From assembly GCA_023362775.1 (NCBI GenBank), contig JALMGJ010000008.1, positions 20,560,501 to 20,624,500 of the forward strand: a stretch of DNA of 64,000 bases. The letters run 5' to 3'. The position numbers were made by a program, and so were the translations under genes. Below the pieces are notes generated by a model that saw nothing but the letters and a program-made list of their open reading frames with translations, did no database searches and had not been told where the DNA came from. Origin of the DNA: Charina bottae. Its lineage: Eukaryota > Chordata > Lepidosauria > Squamata > Charinaidae. Below, in pieces: positions 23,766 through 33,560 of the stretch. Within the stretch, counting starts at the first letter, position 1; each line of letters begins with the position of its first letter.

Positions 23766-25350
23766 TTCAAAATGCTTGTATGTAACATTCATTGATTTAT
23801 CATCCGCCTTTGATACAATAAATAGAGGGAAACTATGGGAGAAGTTTTTAGCAAAAGATATAGATAGAAGATTATTATATTTAATATATATTTTATACGA
23901 AGACACCTATATACAAGTAAGGATAAATCAGAGCGGATCCTTAACAAAGCAGATTAAAACTTCAAAAGGTGTCCGCCAGGGCTGTCTATTGGTCCGTTTC
24001 CTTTTAAATTTTTATATAAATAATATTGGAGTAGTTTTAAATAACCCCTCTTTTCATGCTCCATTAACTGAAAGTAGAAAGGTCCCTATATTATTGTATG
24101 CAGGTGACATGGCACTTATGTCAACAACATTAATTGGAATGAGAAGAATCCTGATAGAATTTGGCAAATATTGTAAGAAAGAACACCTAAAGATAAATTA
24201 TTCTAAAACCAAGGTAGTAGTATTTGCCAAAAAACCAAAAAGACATAGATGGACTCTAGATGGTAAGGAGATAGAGCAAGTGAGGTCATTTAAGTTTTTA
24301 GGCATCCAGTTCACCGAAACTCTGTCCTGGAAGACACATATAGCAGCAACAAGAATAACAGCTATGAGATCTATGAGGGCTATCTGCTCCTTCTTTTATT
24401 CAAAAGGGGGAAGAATAGTTCAACCTGCTCTTAAAATCTATCAAGGGAAAACAATATCACAACTGATATTTGGAGCCCCAATTTGGGGTTTTAGTAAATT
24501 AAATGAATTAGAAGTGGTTCAAAATAAATTTGTGAGATCAGTCTTAGCCTTAACCCCATGTGTACCAGCGACAATGCTGAGATTAGAAGTCGGCCTACCA
24601 TCAATTAATATAAGAGTAAAGAAGGCAATAATCTTATATTATAGGAAACTAGTTCTTATGCCAAACAACTACCTGGCAAAAAAATGCCTTTATGAACAAG
24701 CTAATAATAATAGATGGGCGATTTTATGCCATAAATTATTCTCTCAATTAGCTCTAGATCAGGAATTATTCAATGTCTCAAATTATCATACACTACTAAG
24801 GGACTATTTATTTTTTGAAGATTTTAGTCAGGATAGAGATCAGGTATCCAAGTTTAGGTTGGCCAAGTGGTATCGTATTTTAAAGTATAGACAAGGAATG
24901 TCATATTATTTACAGTCTCCCATATCTCAGTCCTTGAGACAAGTTTTCACAGAACTTCGATTTCAAACAATTCCAACAGCATATTTAGATGGAAGATATA
25001 AAGGGTTGCCAATTGCAGACCGTTTATGCATTTGTAATTCCCTACAGGTGGAAGATCTAACCCATTACCTATTATACTGTAGATTATATCAAGAACCAAG
25101 AGCTAGATTTATCACGCCTTTGCTAAATAAATTGAATCAGACAAATTTGGAAAGTAAAATTTGTTTTTTGTTGTCTGATAAAAATGAATATGTAACAAAG
25201 CAAGTCGCATTGTTTGCAGTGACTGCAAGAAAGATACGTAAGCAAATGTTGATAAATAGTACTGAAACTACTAGGTGGGGAGGACTGATTTGATATGGAT
25301 GTAATAATTTGATAGGGATGTAATAACTTTTAATGAATTTTGCTAAAACC
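23766..25350 (+). mobile_element. 5'-truncated LINE with long open RT frame
   Basis: The element begins inside the reverse transcriptase and runs through its C-terminus into a short 3' segment. That segment ends near the AT/AC microsatellite at 25364. The right limit is unclear and could extend to about 28272 if the Penelope insertion is removed. A relative's 3' end is at 13121. The protein pattern suggests an I/Vingi- or R4-type LINE; the clade is unresolved without a phylogeny. Confidence 0.75.
23767..25293 (+). CDS. LINE reverse transcriptase, C-terminal 509 codons
   Basis: The open frame contains the RT block with the first catalytic aspartate (FIDLSSAFDT), GVRQGC, and the position of the second catalytic box. 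That box reads LLYAGDMAL rather than YADD, so one metal-binding aspartate is replaced by glycine. The thumb region (INYSKTKVVVF, FKFLGIQF) follows, then a C-terminal Cys/His block (CIC...VEDLTHYLLYC) at about residues 415-436. Endonuclease and N-terminal parts are absent by truncation. The frame has no stops over 1.5 kb, implying relatively recent insertion, yet the mutated active site argues it is dead. No host start codon; TTG at 23776 is incidental. Confidence 0.85.
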   Translation, partial: SKCLYVTFIDLSSAFDTINRGKLWEKFLAKDIDRRLLYLIYILYEDTYIQVRINQSGSLTKQIKTSKGVRQGCLLVRFLLNFYINNIGVVLNNPSFHAPLTESRKVPILLYAGDMALMSTTLIGMRRILIEFGKYCKKEHLKINYSKTKVVVFAKKPKRHRWTLDGKEIEQVRSFKFLGIQFTETLSWKTHIAATRITAMRSMRAICSFFYSKGGRIVQPALKIYQGKTISQLIFGAPIWGFSKLNELEVVQNKFVRSVLALTPCVPATMLRLEVGLPSINIRVKKAIILYYRKLVLMPNNYLAKKCLYEQANNNRWAILCHKLFSQLALDQELFNVSNYHTLLRDYLFFEDFSQDRDQVSKFRLAKWYRILKYRQGMSYYLQSPISQSLRQVFTELRFQTIPTAYLDGRYKGLPIADRLCICNSLQVEDLTHYLLYCRLYQEPRARFITPLLNKLNQTNLESKICFLLSDKNEYVTKQVALFAVTARKIRKQMLINSTETTRWGGLI

Positions 25351-25361
25351 TAAGGTTGCAA

Positions 25362-25490
<129 letters not shown>

Positions 25491-25763
25491 GGCCAACAAA
25501 ATTTCCACCCATCTAGGAACGATTTGACATGTGAAACAGAACTATGTAAAATGTCATATCTATGAAGACTAGGAACTGGGGTACAGTGGTAGAGGCTGCT
25601 CTTCCATTCATGGTCCTGCTTGTGTGCTTCCCACAGGAATCTGATTGGCCACTCTGAGGACAGAAATTGAACTGGATAAGCTCCTCTCCCCTGGTCTGTG
25701 TTCTGCTCCAAAAAGATTCTTCATACGGTCTCTGTTCAAAATTAGCCTGGAAACATGCTGTGA
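25491..25763. other. Unclassified interspersed-repeat-like segment
   Basis: The phrase gattggccactctgaggaca and the preceding tcctgcttgtgtgcttccca recall a repeat common in reptile genomes (ttggccactgtg type). It may be the 3' UTR of the preceding LINE. Not resolved. Confidence 0.3.
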
Positions 25764-25911
25764 GTCAGCATAATTGACTATGAAGGTTCTCAGTCATCCA
25801 GGTGGAATTGGCTGTAGCTTGAATCATGTCAACTGGATTTCTATTTTCTCAGTGGAAACGTTTCATGGAAACATTTCATGTTTCATGGAAACATCATGGA
25901 AACATGATGGC

Positions 25912-27060
25912 TCCATCGATAGGATTACCTACCACCGTCTGTATCCTGGAGAAGCCATCCCCTGCATCTACGGACTTCCTAAGATCCACAAGGAAGGAAC
26001 ACCCCTCCGACCCATAGTCAGCAGCATCAATTCGGTAACATACAACATTGCCAAACACCTCTCTACCATACTAGCACCTCTAGTTGGACACTCTGAACAC
26101 CACATCCATAATTCGGAAGAATTTGTTTCCAAAGCAAAGATCCTGAAACTGGATACAGATGAAACTATGGTCTCCTTCTATGTGTCCTCCCTTTTCACCA
26201 GCATCCCCACCACTCATGCTCTATCCGCTGTCAGGAAGAGACTAGAAGAGGACAGCACCCTTGAAAGGAGAAGCCATCTCAACCCAAACCAGATCTGCCA
26301 TCTTCTGGACCTGTGTCTTAACACCACTTATTTCTCATACAGAGGTGACTTTTACAGACAAAAACACGGCTGTGCCATGGGTTCTCCTGTGTCACCCATT
26401 GTGGCCAATTTATACATGGAAGAAGTGGAGAAGAAAGCACTCAACACATTCCAGGGAACGGTGCCCACCCACTGGTTTAGGTATGTGGATGACACCTGGG
26501 TCAAAATCAAGGCCCAGGAAGTACAGGCCTTCACGGACCATATAAACACCATAGATGCCAACATTAGGTTCACCAGAGAAGACACCAAGGACAACAGACT
26601 GGCATTCCTAGACTGTGAAGTTCTCATTGGGACCAGTGGCAAGCTAGAAATAGGGATCTACAGGAAACCCACACACACAGATCAATATCTGATGTTTGAC
26701 TCCCACCATCCACTGCAGCACAAACTAGGAGTCATCAGGACATTGTCACACAGAGCAGAAACCATCCCCACCTCCATGGATTCCAAAAAGAATGAAAATC
26801 AGCACCTGAGAACAGCTCTGAAGGCCTGTGGATATCCAAATTGGGCCTTCACTAAATCTAAGTCTACCAGACCTAAAACAGCGACAGATAGGGCTGAGAC
26901 TCAGAGTAAACGGAAGAACCTGGTCATTCCCTACATGGCTGGCGTGTCTGAAAAGATAAAATGGATATTTGGCAAACACCACATACCTGTATATTTCAAA
27001 CCCACCAACACACTGAGACAGAGGCTTGTCAAACTCCAAAACACAAGAAAAGCAATGTAG
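25912..27060 (+). pseudogene. Penelope-like reverse transcriptase, partial and mutated
   Basis: The frame reads DRITYHRLYPGEAIPCIYG, LPKIHKEGTPLRPIVSS, HGCAMGSPVSPIVANLYMEE, FRYVDDTWV and FLDCEV, diagnostic of Penelope-type RTs, which are related to telomerase. The YVDD box is intact. The first catalytic aspartate is replaced: VSFYVSSLFTSIP, where the family has SFDV. The N-terminus is missing; upstream codons in the same frame come from the terminal repeat and are not real protein. The frame runs into a stop at 27058-27060 after a frameshift near 27030-27050; the endonuclease continues in another frame. Confidence 0.88.
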
Positions 27061-28074
27061 TTTATGCAATCCAGTGCAGTGAGGAGTGCTCTGAACTCTA
27101 CATTGGAGAAACCAAACAACTTTTGTACAGGAGGATGGCCCAACACAGGAGAAGTAACACCACAGGACCAGAGTCAGCAGTTTATCTTTATCTAAAGGAA
27201 AAAGGACACTCATTTGAGGACATTAATGTTCACATTTTATTTTTTTTTCCATAAGTTTTATTAAATTTTAAAATACATATTAAGAACTAATACAAAAGAA
27301 AAAAAAATAGAAATACAAAGTAAGAAAAAGGAAAAGAAAAAGTGAAGTCAAAAAATAACAAACAAAGAAAATATAGAAAATAGATGTCCTCCAATTTATC
27401 CTTGAACTTTAAGTACAACAATTAACTTTAAATGTTAGTCCTTCATACAATACACAGAAACTTTTCTTTGTCATATACCCTATGATTTCTATAATCCAAT
27501 CTTCTGTTCTTCATATAGGTTTCACCTTTCTTGATATCTTCCAACAATCCATCTCTGGTTTCTACTCCTTAGAATAGTAATCAAATGTTCATTGTTGCAT
27601 CAATTAAATGTTTTCCATTTGCTCTTTCCATTTTTACATCTATATTTATATCTTCAATAAAGTCCAATTAGTATAACAAATAAAGGCCTTATCTACGTCT
27701 AATAAAATACAGTATATTCTGTTCATGTTATGACTATATATTCCATTAATACATAATCTAACATATTACATAACATAATACATAATATAGCAAAAATACA
27801 AAACCTAACATAACATATAACCTATGTATGTATTAGGTTAAATGTTCACATTTTAGACAGAGAAGATAGGTGGTTTGAGAGAGGGGTCAAGGAATCCATT
27901 TATGCCAACTTGGAAAATCCTTCCTTGAATAGAGGTGGGGGCCTCAGGCACAATCTCTCCCCCATCTTCCTCCCTGCTTTGTCTTCTGTGCCTAGGAACA
28001 TTAAGACCATTTCACAAGCTCAACAGCAGCATGGTGATCTTAACGATCCTCCTTTAGATGATAAAAGGACTTAA
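27045..28074 (+). pseudogene. Penelope GIY-YIG endonuclease, frameshifted and split by L1
   Basis: The shifted frame encodes KKSNVVYAIQC, ELYIGETKQLLYRRMAQH and LKEKGHSFED, the GIY-YIG endonuclease that Penelope elements carry after the RT. It nicks the target for priming. At VNVHIL-type residues the frame is cut by the L1 at 27240-27840. Downstream of the duplicated word aatgttcacatttta the coding sense resumes (HILDREDRWFERGV, NLENPSLNRGGG) and ends near 28074. Frameshift plus insertion make it non-functional. Confidence 0.85.
27240..27840 (-). mobile_element. L1-type 3' end inserted in Penelope, 15-bp target duplication
   Basis: The exact word aatgttcacatttta flanks it at 27225-27239 and 27841-27855. 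The poly(T) at its left edge shows minus orientation. The sequence, read on the minus strand, is nearly identical by eye (only scattered mismatches) to 53893-54420 plus 58366-58410 of the half-L1-like element. It has no open frame; 5' truncated. Confidence 0.93.
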
Positions 28075-28171
28075 AAATAACATCTCAAAATAACCATGAC
28101 CTAGCCCCAGGTGTAAGGTCACACAGCTACCTAGAAACATATTTAGGATTCCCTTACCAACTTTGCTCAGA

Positions 28172-28202
28172 CTGAAGAAGCTCCTTGGATAAGGAGCGAA
28201 AC
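28172..28202 (+). ncRNA. Hammerhead-like fold in Penelope terminus
   Basis: The order CTGAAGA, a perfect 7-bp hairpin (gctcctt-ggat-aaggagc), then GAAAC matches the hammerhead layout CUGANGA-stem II-GAAA. Ctcag upstream and ctgag downstream could form stem I. The conserved U of CUGAUGA is A here. Hammerhead motifs are known from Penelope terminal repeats; activity of this copy is doubtful. The same motif is in the palindrome at 10731-10761. Confidence 0.35.
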
Positions 28203-28273
28203 GTTTCCACTGAGAAAATAGAAATCCAGTTGACATGATTCAAGCTACAGTCAGAATAATTGAGTTTAATAAC

Positions 28274-28315
28274 AGCATCTACATTGCTTTCAAAGGTAGT
28301 TTCATATATTAACAT
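28274..28315 (+). repeat. Right copy of the 42-bp direct repeat
   Basis: Exact match to 23474-23515. The base before (a) also matches, giving 43 bp. Confidence 0.85.
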
Positions 28316-28699
28316 ATTGCAGTAGTCCCAGAAGTTCTTAATCTTTGGAACTGGTGAACACATTTCAACTTTGCATTATGTACCGTATGTTGTAAGCACT
28401 TTTGCCAAAAGGGTAGTAGGGATGGGAAAAGAAGACTTACCAATTCATAAAATGGCCAACATGGGGATATAATGATATGGAAAGATGTATGGAGAAATTT
28501 TAAGATTTGCAAATGCAAATAAAAATTCATTAAAAGAAGAAAAAATGGTTTCATATGGCACACTTCTGCCTACTGGTTTATATGAAATAAAACTGGATTT
28601 GCAGGAAATATATAAAAGTAAGCTGAATCGTGTGTTAGTGAAGTAATTAAATGGTATGTGTGACAAAACAAGAAGAGATATGGTCAAGAATGAATGAGT
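28316..28699. other. Unique AT-rich DNA
   Basis: Nothing recognised. Confidence 0.5.
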
Positions 28700-29260
28700 A
28701 TTGACTTAATGCATAGTCGAAGAAAAACAGCCACCCACAAGCAAAATATTTCTGCCCTACATTAAAGGAGTCACGGACCGCATGGAAAAACTAATGAAAA
28801 AACATAACCTCCAAACAGTCTTCAAACCCACCAGAAAAATACAACAAATGTTAAAATCAGCAAAAGACAAAAGGGACCCCCTCACCGCTGCAGGAGTTTA
28901 CCGCATACCCTGCAGCTGTGGACAAGTATATATTGGGACCACAAAACGTAGCATCCACACCAGGATAAAAGAACATGAAAGACACTGCAGACTACAGCAA
29001 CCTGAAAAATCTGCAATAGCTGAACATGCTCTCAAACAAACTGGTCACCAAATGTTATTTGAAAACAGAGAAATGTATGAATGTATGGAGAGGTATAGTG
29101 AATACTCTTAGCATAAACTATCTTTAGCTATGTTTTCTTTTTCTTATCTCATGCCTTTAATTTTTTGGTTTATGATTTCTTCTTTTCTATGCACTGTATA
29201 ATGCTGTTTATACTAAAAGGGAGAATAATGATGGATAAGTATGAATGTATGCTGTTTAGT
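28700..29260 (+). mobile_element. Second Penelope-like fragment (different lineage)
   Basis: A truncated piece containing only the connector and GIY-YIG endonuclease, followed by AT-rich 3' sequence. Its protein differs clearly from the endonuclease at 27045, so it is a separate lineage rather than part of the same insertion. Ends are not marked by an obvious target duplication. Confidence 0.75.
28710..29111 (+). pseudogene. GIY-YIG endonuclease of a Penelope-like element, partial
   Basis: Read from just after the stop at 28707-28709, the frame gives EEKQPP, FLPYIKGVTDRMEKL, HNLQTVFKPTRKI, then GVYRIPCSCGQVYIGTTKRS, RIKEHERHCRL and AIAEHALKQTGH. This matches the linker, the zinc-like CxC segment, and the GIY-YIG core (GVY...VYIG, R, and H residues of the active site). 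The reverse transcriptase is absent. ATG at 28782 lies inside the conserved linker, so it is not the element's start. About 130 codons remain open; the C-terminus may be complete or slightly shortened. Confidence 0.8.
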
Positions 29261-29261
29261 C

Positions 29262-30689
29262 TGTTGTTGTATTTAAAAGTGTGTATTTTAAATTAGAAGA
29301 GAATACTTCTTTGGTTAGCTTTTTCTTATACTATCAAATTTGTGATGCTAGAATTTCCATCACCACTGACCACTGGGAATTGTCACCCAATGACATTTCA
29401 ATATACTTTTGAAATCTAGTATTTCTTGTGAAAGATATAATATTTCAGTGCCAGGGCCCATTCTTTTCATGCAGAAGATTACAAGATTCTCTCCTTGTTA
29501 TTGGAAGACATCTGTTTGAAAGCCTAGAAAATTTCAGTTGCTCAGAACAGAAATTATTATCTAAATAGAAATATTTGGTCTTCATACATTTTTTAGAAAT
29601 TAGGCCATGGCTACTATGCACACTAGTGAAATAATCACATTTTCATAGGGTGAAAATTTTCACATTTGCATATGATTCCCCACCCCCATCCCATAATCAT
29701 ATACACCTGGACAAAGTATCCAAACTTAATGCAGGTGAAAATTGAAGCAAGTTTTTGCATTTTAGACAAATCCTGGAAAATTACATGGCAACATGTAATG
29801 TAATGTGATTACATGGCAACATGTAATGGGACAAATGTGAGATGCCAAATATTGAAGGCTACCATTGGATGGAAAATGTTTTTATTGTTTATTTTTTTTA
29901 AAAAAAAATAGACTATCCTGACATTAGAAATGTCACAAATCATATTTTGTCTAACAGTTACCTACCACTGCATTCCACTCAAAATGGCATAAAATATTTT
30001 TATTTTGATCAATAAGTTTCTAACTGCTGTAGCTTAATGGTTTGTAAAACAAACTTCCTCTCACCTCTCATCTACATTTTATTCCATAAATAAGAACAAA
30101 AATTAAGAATTTACACAATGTGAAAATGTATAGTTTTCCTCTTTGATTGTCATGCAGAATCATTATTTTGCTGTCAATAAAATAGTGAAGAAAAAAGAAT
30201 ATACAGAAAAAGTGAAAATGGAATTGTGTTGCAAATGAAGCTGAAAACAGCCCTACTCCTATCTTAATTTTCATGGAGGGACGCTTCAACTTTTGTTTTG
30301 TAACTGATTCTATTCTGTTATCAGACCTAGGAAATGTTGGTGATTTCTGAGCATCCTTCCACAACTACAAATCTGTATGTATTGGAAAATGATCGAACAT
30401 TAGGTTGCAATTACAGTTAGCCTAGCTTTATATACATGATGCTTTCTTCTAAAAACCGGGTAGTACAGCTGCATTTCTTTCCAATGTGTGTTTTATTTTT
30501 TGGGGAGGAGAGGTGAGAAATCTCAAGCTGAATAAATCTTGAATGCAGTTAACAAAGAAAAGAAAAGTGATAAAAAGCAAACATTACTGTTAAATGTTAG
30601 CCAGTAAAAACAACAAATTTGAAATATTGATGTGAAAAGCAAATCTATGGTTTTTAAAGATTGTAAAGGATATGAAAAAGTACACTGGT
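29262..30689. other. Unique AT-rich DNA
   Basis: No gene. A small imperfect tandem of ttacatggcaacatgtaatg lies at about 29780-29830. Confidence 0.5.
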
Positions 30690-30721
30690 AGTTGGGCGGT
30701 CATATAAATTTAACAAACAAA

Positions 30722-30752
<31 letters not shown>
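30690..30752 (+). mobile_element. L2-like LINE 3' terminus with (AAAT)n tail
   Basis: gttgggcggtcatataaatt followed by eight or so AAAT units, the L2-type end. Confidence 0.5.
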
Positions 30753-30871
30753 ATTTATAGAAATAGGAAAACAGAAAAGATATCACACATTTCAAACTAC
30801 AACGTGCAACTTCTAACAGAACATGTTTCAAGCTATAACATGCGACATCTAGTAAAATGTATGAAAGATAT

Positions 30872-31242
30872 TGTTGGTGTGTGTGTTTTCTTGCATATGC
30901 AGAGTTTAAGAAAGTGCTTGGCATTAGAGACCAATAAATGATGCCAGTCATTGTAATAAATCAGTTGCAGTTGTATTAGTTACCCATACAAACAGATAAT
31001 ATTTACAGTTCTCTTCCAGATCCCTGGCAGTGTTACAAATCCACACACCAGAAAAGATAAGAAGTAGTAGGAAGGAAGCAGGAATAGAAGCAAGTGGGTG
31101 TAGAAAGCAGAAGCAGGGCAGGAGCAGGCAGGTTCTTTTATGCTCTTCAACCTAGATCACGTGGTGCCTGACCTATTAAAGTTTGCAGGTGGTTAACTAT
31201 CAAGGTTTTATTGCTGTGACTTACTCCTCAAGGAATAATACA
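30872..31242 (-). repeat. Copia 3' LTR
   Basis: A 371-bp LTR, readily aligned along its length with the solo LTR at 37928-38282 (shared tracts such as acaatgactggc and tttattggtct). A TATA-like cataaaag lies on the minus strand at about 31134-31141. Its inner edge lacks the first six bases (tgttgg) seen on the other copies; a 22-bp word ending tatgctagagg is duplicated next to it (31243-31292). Confidence 0.88.
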
Positions 31243-31285
31243 CTCCTCTTATTATGCTAGAGGAGCTAACGCTCCTCTTATTATG

Positions 31286-32130
31286 CTAGAGGTGTAAGTC
31301 GCAAACCAATTTTTTCAGTAACTCCTTGTGTTTTACTGCAGCAAGGGGCTTTGTTAGAAAATCAGCAGTCATGTACTTTGAGTCACAATACTTTAACATG
31401 ATTTCACCTTTGTCTATTGAATCCTTGACATGATGGTATCGTATGTCAATATGTTTAGTTCTGTTCCTACAACCCTCAGAATGAGCCATATGAATACAAG
31501 CCTGATTATCTTCAAAAACAGTTACAGGCTGGTGCAATTCCATGCCTATGTCTTTTAACAGTTGTTTAAACCATACAATCTCATTACAGATTTGCGCTAG
31601 GCTATAAAATTCTGCTTCTGCTGTAGAAAGAGCAACAAGTGTCTGTTTCCTAGAATGCCAGGCAATTGTTGAGCCAGCATAGTGTATTATAGCTCCAGAA
31701 GTTGACTTAGGATCACTGAGGTTTGCTCCCCAGTCTGAATCAGCATATGCTTGTAATTCTTCTGTCCCAGAGGCTGAAAGCCTCAGACAGTAATCCTTTG
31801 TGCCTTGGAAATACCTAAACAGTCTTTTCAATGCTGCTTTCCCAGTAGAAGTTGGTTTTTCTACTTGTCTACTTAAAATTGAAACAGCATTAGAAATATC
31901 TGGGCGACAATGATCTGCAATGTACAATAAACTTCCAATCACAGGTCTAAACCCACCTGCCTCAGATAACTCAAGTTCTCCTACCTCCTTCTGGAATTCA
32001 GGAAGCATAGGGGTTAAGACTGATTTATATTCCTGCATGTTAAACTCCTCTAGGAGTCTCTTGATCTTATTACTTTGGCTCACCAGGAAACTACCATCTT
32101 TTTCTCTGTATATTTCCAAGCTTAAGTAAA
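31286..32130 (-). CDS. Ty1/copia pol C-terminus: RT end plus RNase H
   Basis: The open frame reads YLSLEIYREKDG, PVIGSLLYIADHCRPDIS (RT C-terminal region), then RNase H with YADSDWGANL, STSGAI, SRKQTLVALSTAEAEFYSLA, EDNQACI and TKHIDIRYHHVKD. The acidic residues of the RNase H site (D of ADSDW, E of AEAEF, D of EDNQ) are present. The frame has no stop over 280 codons and ends normally (KPLAAVKHKELLKKLV...). It has no start of its own: the ATG-less 5' edge is the deletion junction near 32131. It cannot encode a working retrotransposon, but the domain itself looks intact. Confidence 0.92.
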
Positions 32131-32132
32131 TT

Positions 32133-32222
32133 GGTCACTGCCTGACCTTTTAAAGTTTGCAGGTGCTTAACTAACAAGGTTTTATTGCTGTGACTTACTC
32201 CTCAAGGAATAATACACCAACA
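32133..32222 (-). repeat. Copia 5' LTR remnant
   Basis: The first ~90 bp of the LTR, matching the start of the solo LTR at 37928 (gaggagtaagtcacagcaat), ends abruptly at ggtcaggcag where pol sequence begins. Confidence 0.88.
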
Positions 32223-32227
32223 GATAT

Positions 32228-33225
32228 TTGTGGTAGCTATTACTATCATAACCACCTTCATTACCAATGAATCCATAAATGGCACCAAAAACTGGAAAGA
32301 ATATGACAGAGGGCAAAAAAGTTGAGCCACTCAAACAAAAATCTTGAAATAAAAGATTTGAGAAACAAATCTTTTATTACACCTTAAAAATGTAAGATCT
32401 TGCACCTGTTTAAATTTCGTTATAACTACTATTTTAAAATAGTCAAATGCAGACCAGATGCCCAGGTTAACCCTCCTGCGTCAAGAACAGTATCAGCCAC
32501 ACAAGCACATTTTTCACCTGCTCATGTGGTATCCATCTGCAGATAGTGAGCCCTGTAGTGCAAAATCTGCTCATTTAATGCTAGTCTCGATACTCAAGAA
32601 CATAGTTGTTCATCCTTTTAGAGAGTATTCCTGAGTGTCCAAAAATATTCAATAGACTTTTGTGTTCGTAAAGTTGGCTGCATTAACTTTATAACCATAT
32701 AAATGCAGATCTTGCAGAAATTGAGGCATTTAAGAAAATGTAAGAAAGACCTAATAATGTTCACATCTGGCCTCTATCCTATATGTTTTACATTAACACT
32801 CAGAATGTAGATACTTGCCAGTGCACCATACATCTAATGCACACAGATTGCAGAACATCCAGGTTAAATAGTTTCATGCCAATAAAACTGACAAAGCTCC
32901 TAAGAGAAATTGCTCACGTTAGATAGCAGCTCACAGGCTACATTGTTCAGGTCATAACAATGCCACATAGGAACCCACTGGGTTTATAACAGTTACAATA
33001 CATTACAGTATCTATTAATAGAGAAACTGTATAATTTTATATGGTGCTAGAGCTTAAGTATGAAACTTCTCTCTGTCATGACAGTGCATATGTGTGGTGT
33101 GCTCACAAGGATAAACTGAGGGCAATCTCTTGCACACTATTTAACAAATGATTTTCATTAGCAAGAGTGTCCATGAAATGGGGGTGTTCTGTATCACATT
33201 TCTGTCAACAAAGAATGCTTAAAAA
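32228..33225. other. Unique AT-rich DNA
   Basis: No gene. One 13-bp-arm hairpin (aataaaagatttg / caaatcttttatt, 32348-32378) is present. Confidence 0.5.
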
Positions 33226-33437
33226 GGTAAAGGTTCCCCCTGCACATTTGTGCAGTCGTGTCCAACTCTAGGGGCCGGTGCTCATCTCCGTTTGTTAGCC
33301 GAAGAGCCAGCGTTGTCCGAAGATGCTTCCACGGTCATGTGGCCGGCATGATGCATGTGGAACGCTGTTACCTACCCACCGAAGTGGTACCTATTAATCT
33401 ACTTGCATCTGCATGCTTTCGAATTGCTAGGTTGGCA
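33226..33437 (-). mobile_element. 5'-truncated tRNA-derived SINE, minus strand
   Basis: The same family as 12787-13120: ggtaaaggttccccctgcac at its 3' end, gccaacctagcaattc at its inner edge. The tRNA head is missing; the (AT)n microsatellite begins just after it. Confidence 0.9.
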
Positions 33438-33442
33438 ATAAT

Positions 33443-33444
33443 GT

Positions 33445-33489
<45 letters not shown>

Positions 33490-33548
33490 TAATATAATAT
33501 AATATAATATAATATAATATAATATAATATAATATAATAATATAATAA
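33443..33548 (+). repeat. (AT)n then (AATAT)n microsatellite
   Basis: About 20 AT dinucleotides followed by roughly ten AATAT pentamers directly before the RTE-like element's target duplication. Confidence 0.95.
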
Positions 33549-33560
33549 TATTATGGAATA

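Larger units (their letters stand above)
25778..28249 (+). mobile_element. Penelope-like element with inverted termini, interrupted by an L1
   Basis: The left terminal segment (25778-25865) and the right terminal segment (28172-28249) are partly reverse complements of each other. Near-exact copies make up the palindrome at 10651-10809. Flanks gtcagcataattga (25764-25777) and gtcagaataattga (28250-28263) match at 13 of 14 positions, a plausible target duplication. Internally, 5' sequence is lost so the terminal repeat joins directly to the RT domain; the GIY-YIG endonuclease region is split by an L1 (27240-27840). Several coding lesions; inactive. Confidence 0.9.
30872..32222 (-). mobile_element. 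Internally deleted Ty1/copia retrotransposon, 5-bp target duplication
   Basis: The element starts TGTTGG and ends CCAACA, flanked by gatat at 30867-30871 and 32223-32227. On the minus strand it comprises the first ~90 bp of the 5' LTR (32222 to about 32133), a jump straight into the end of pol (about 32130-31286), a purine tract (aagaggag) and the 3' LTR (31242-30872). Most of the 5' LTR, gag, protease, integrase and most of RT are deleted. The intact outer duplication shows the deletion occurred before or after insertion without disturbing the ends. Confidence 0.93.

Noticed and set aside
26352..27213. Minus-strand frames of 96 and 155 codons
   Set aside because: Antisense shadows of the Penelope RT.
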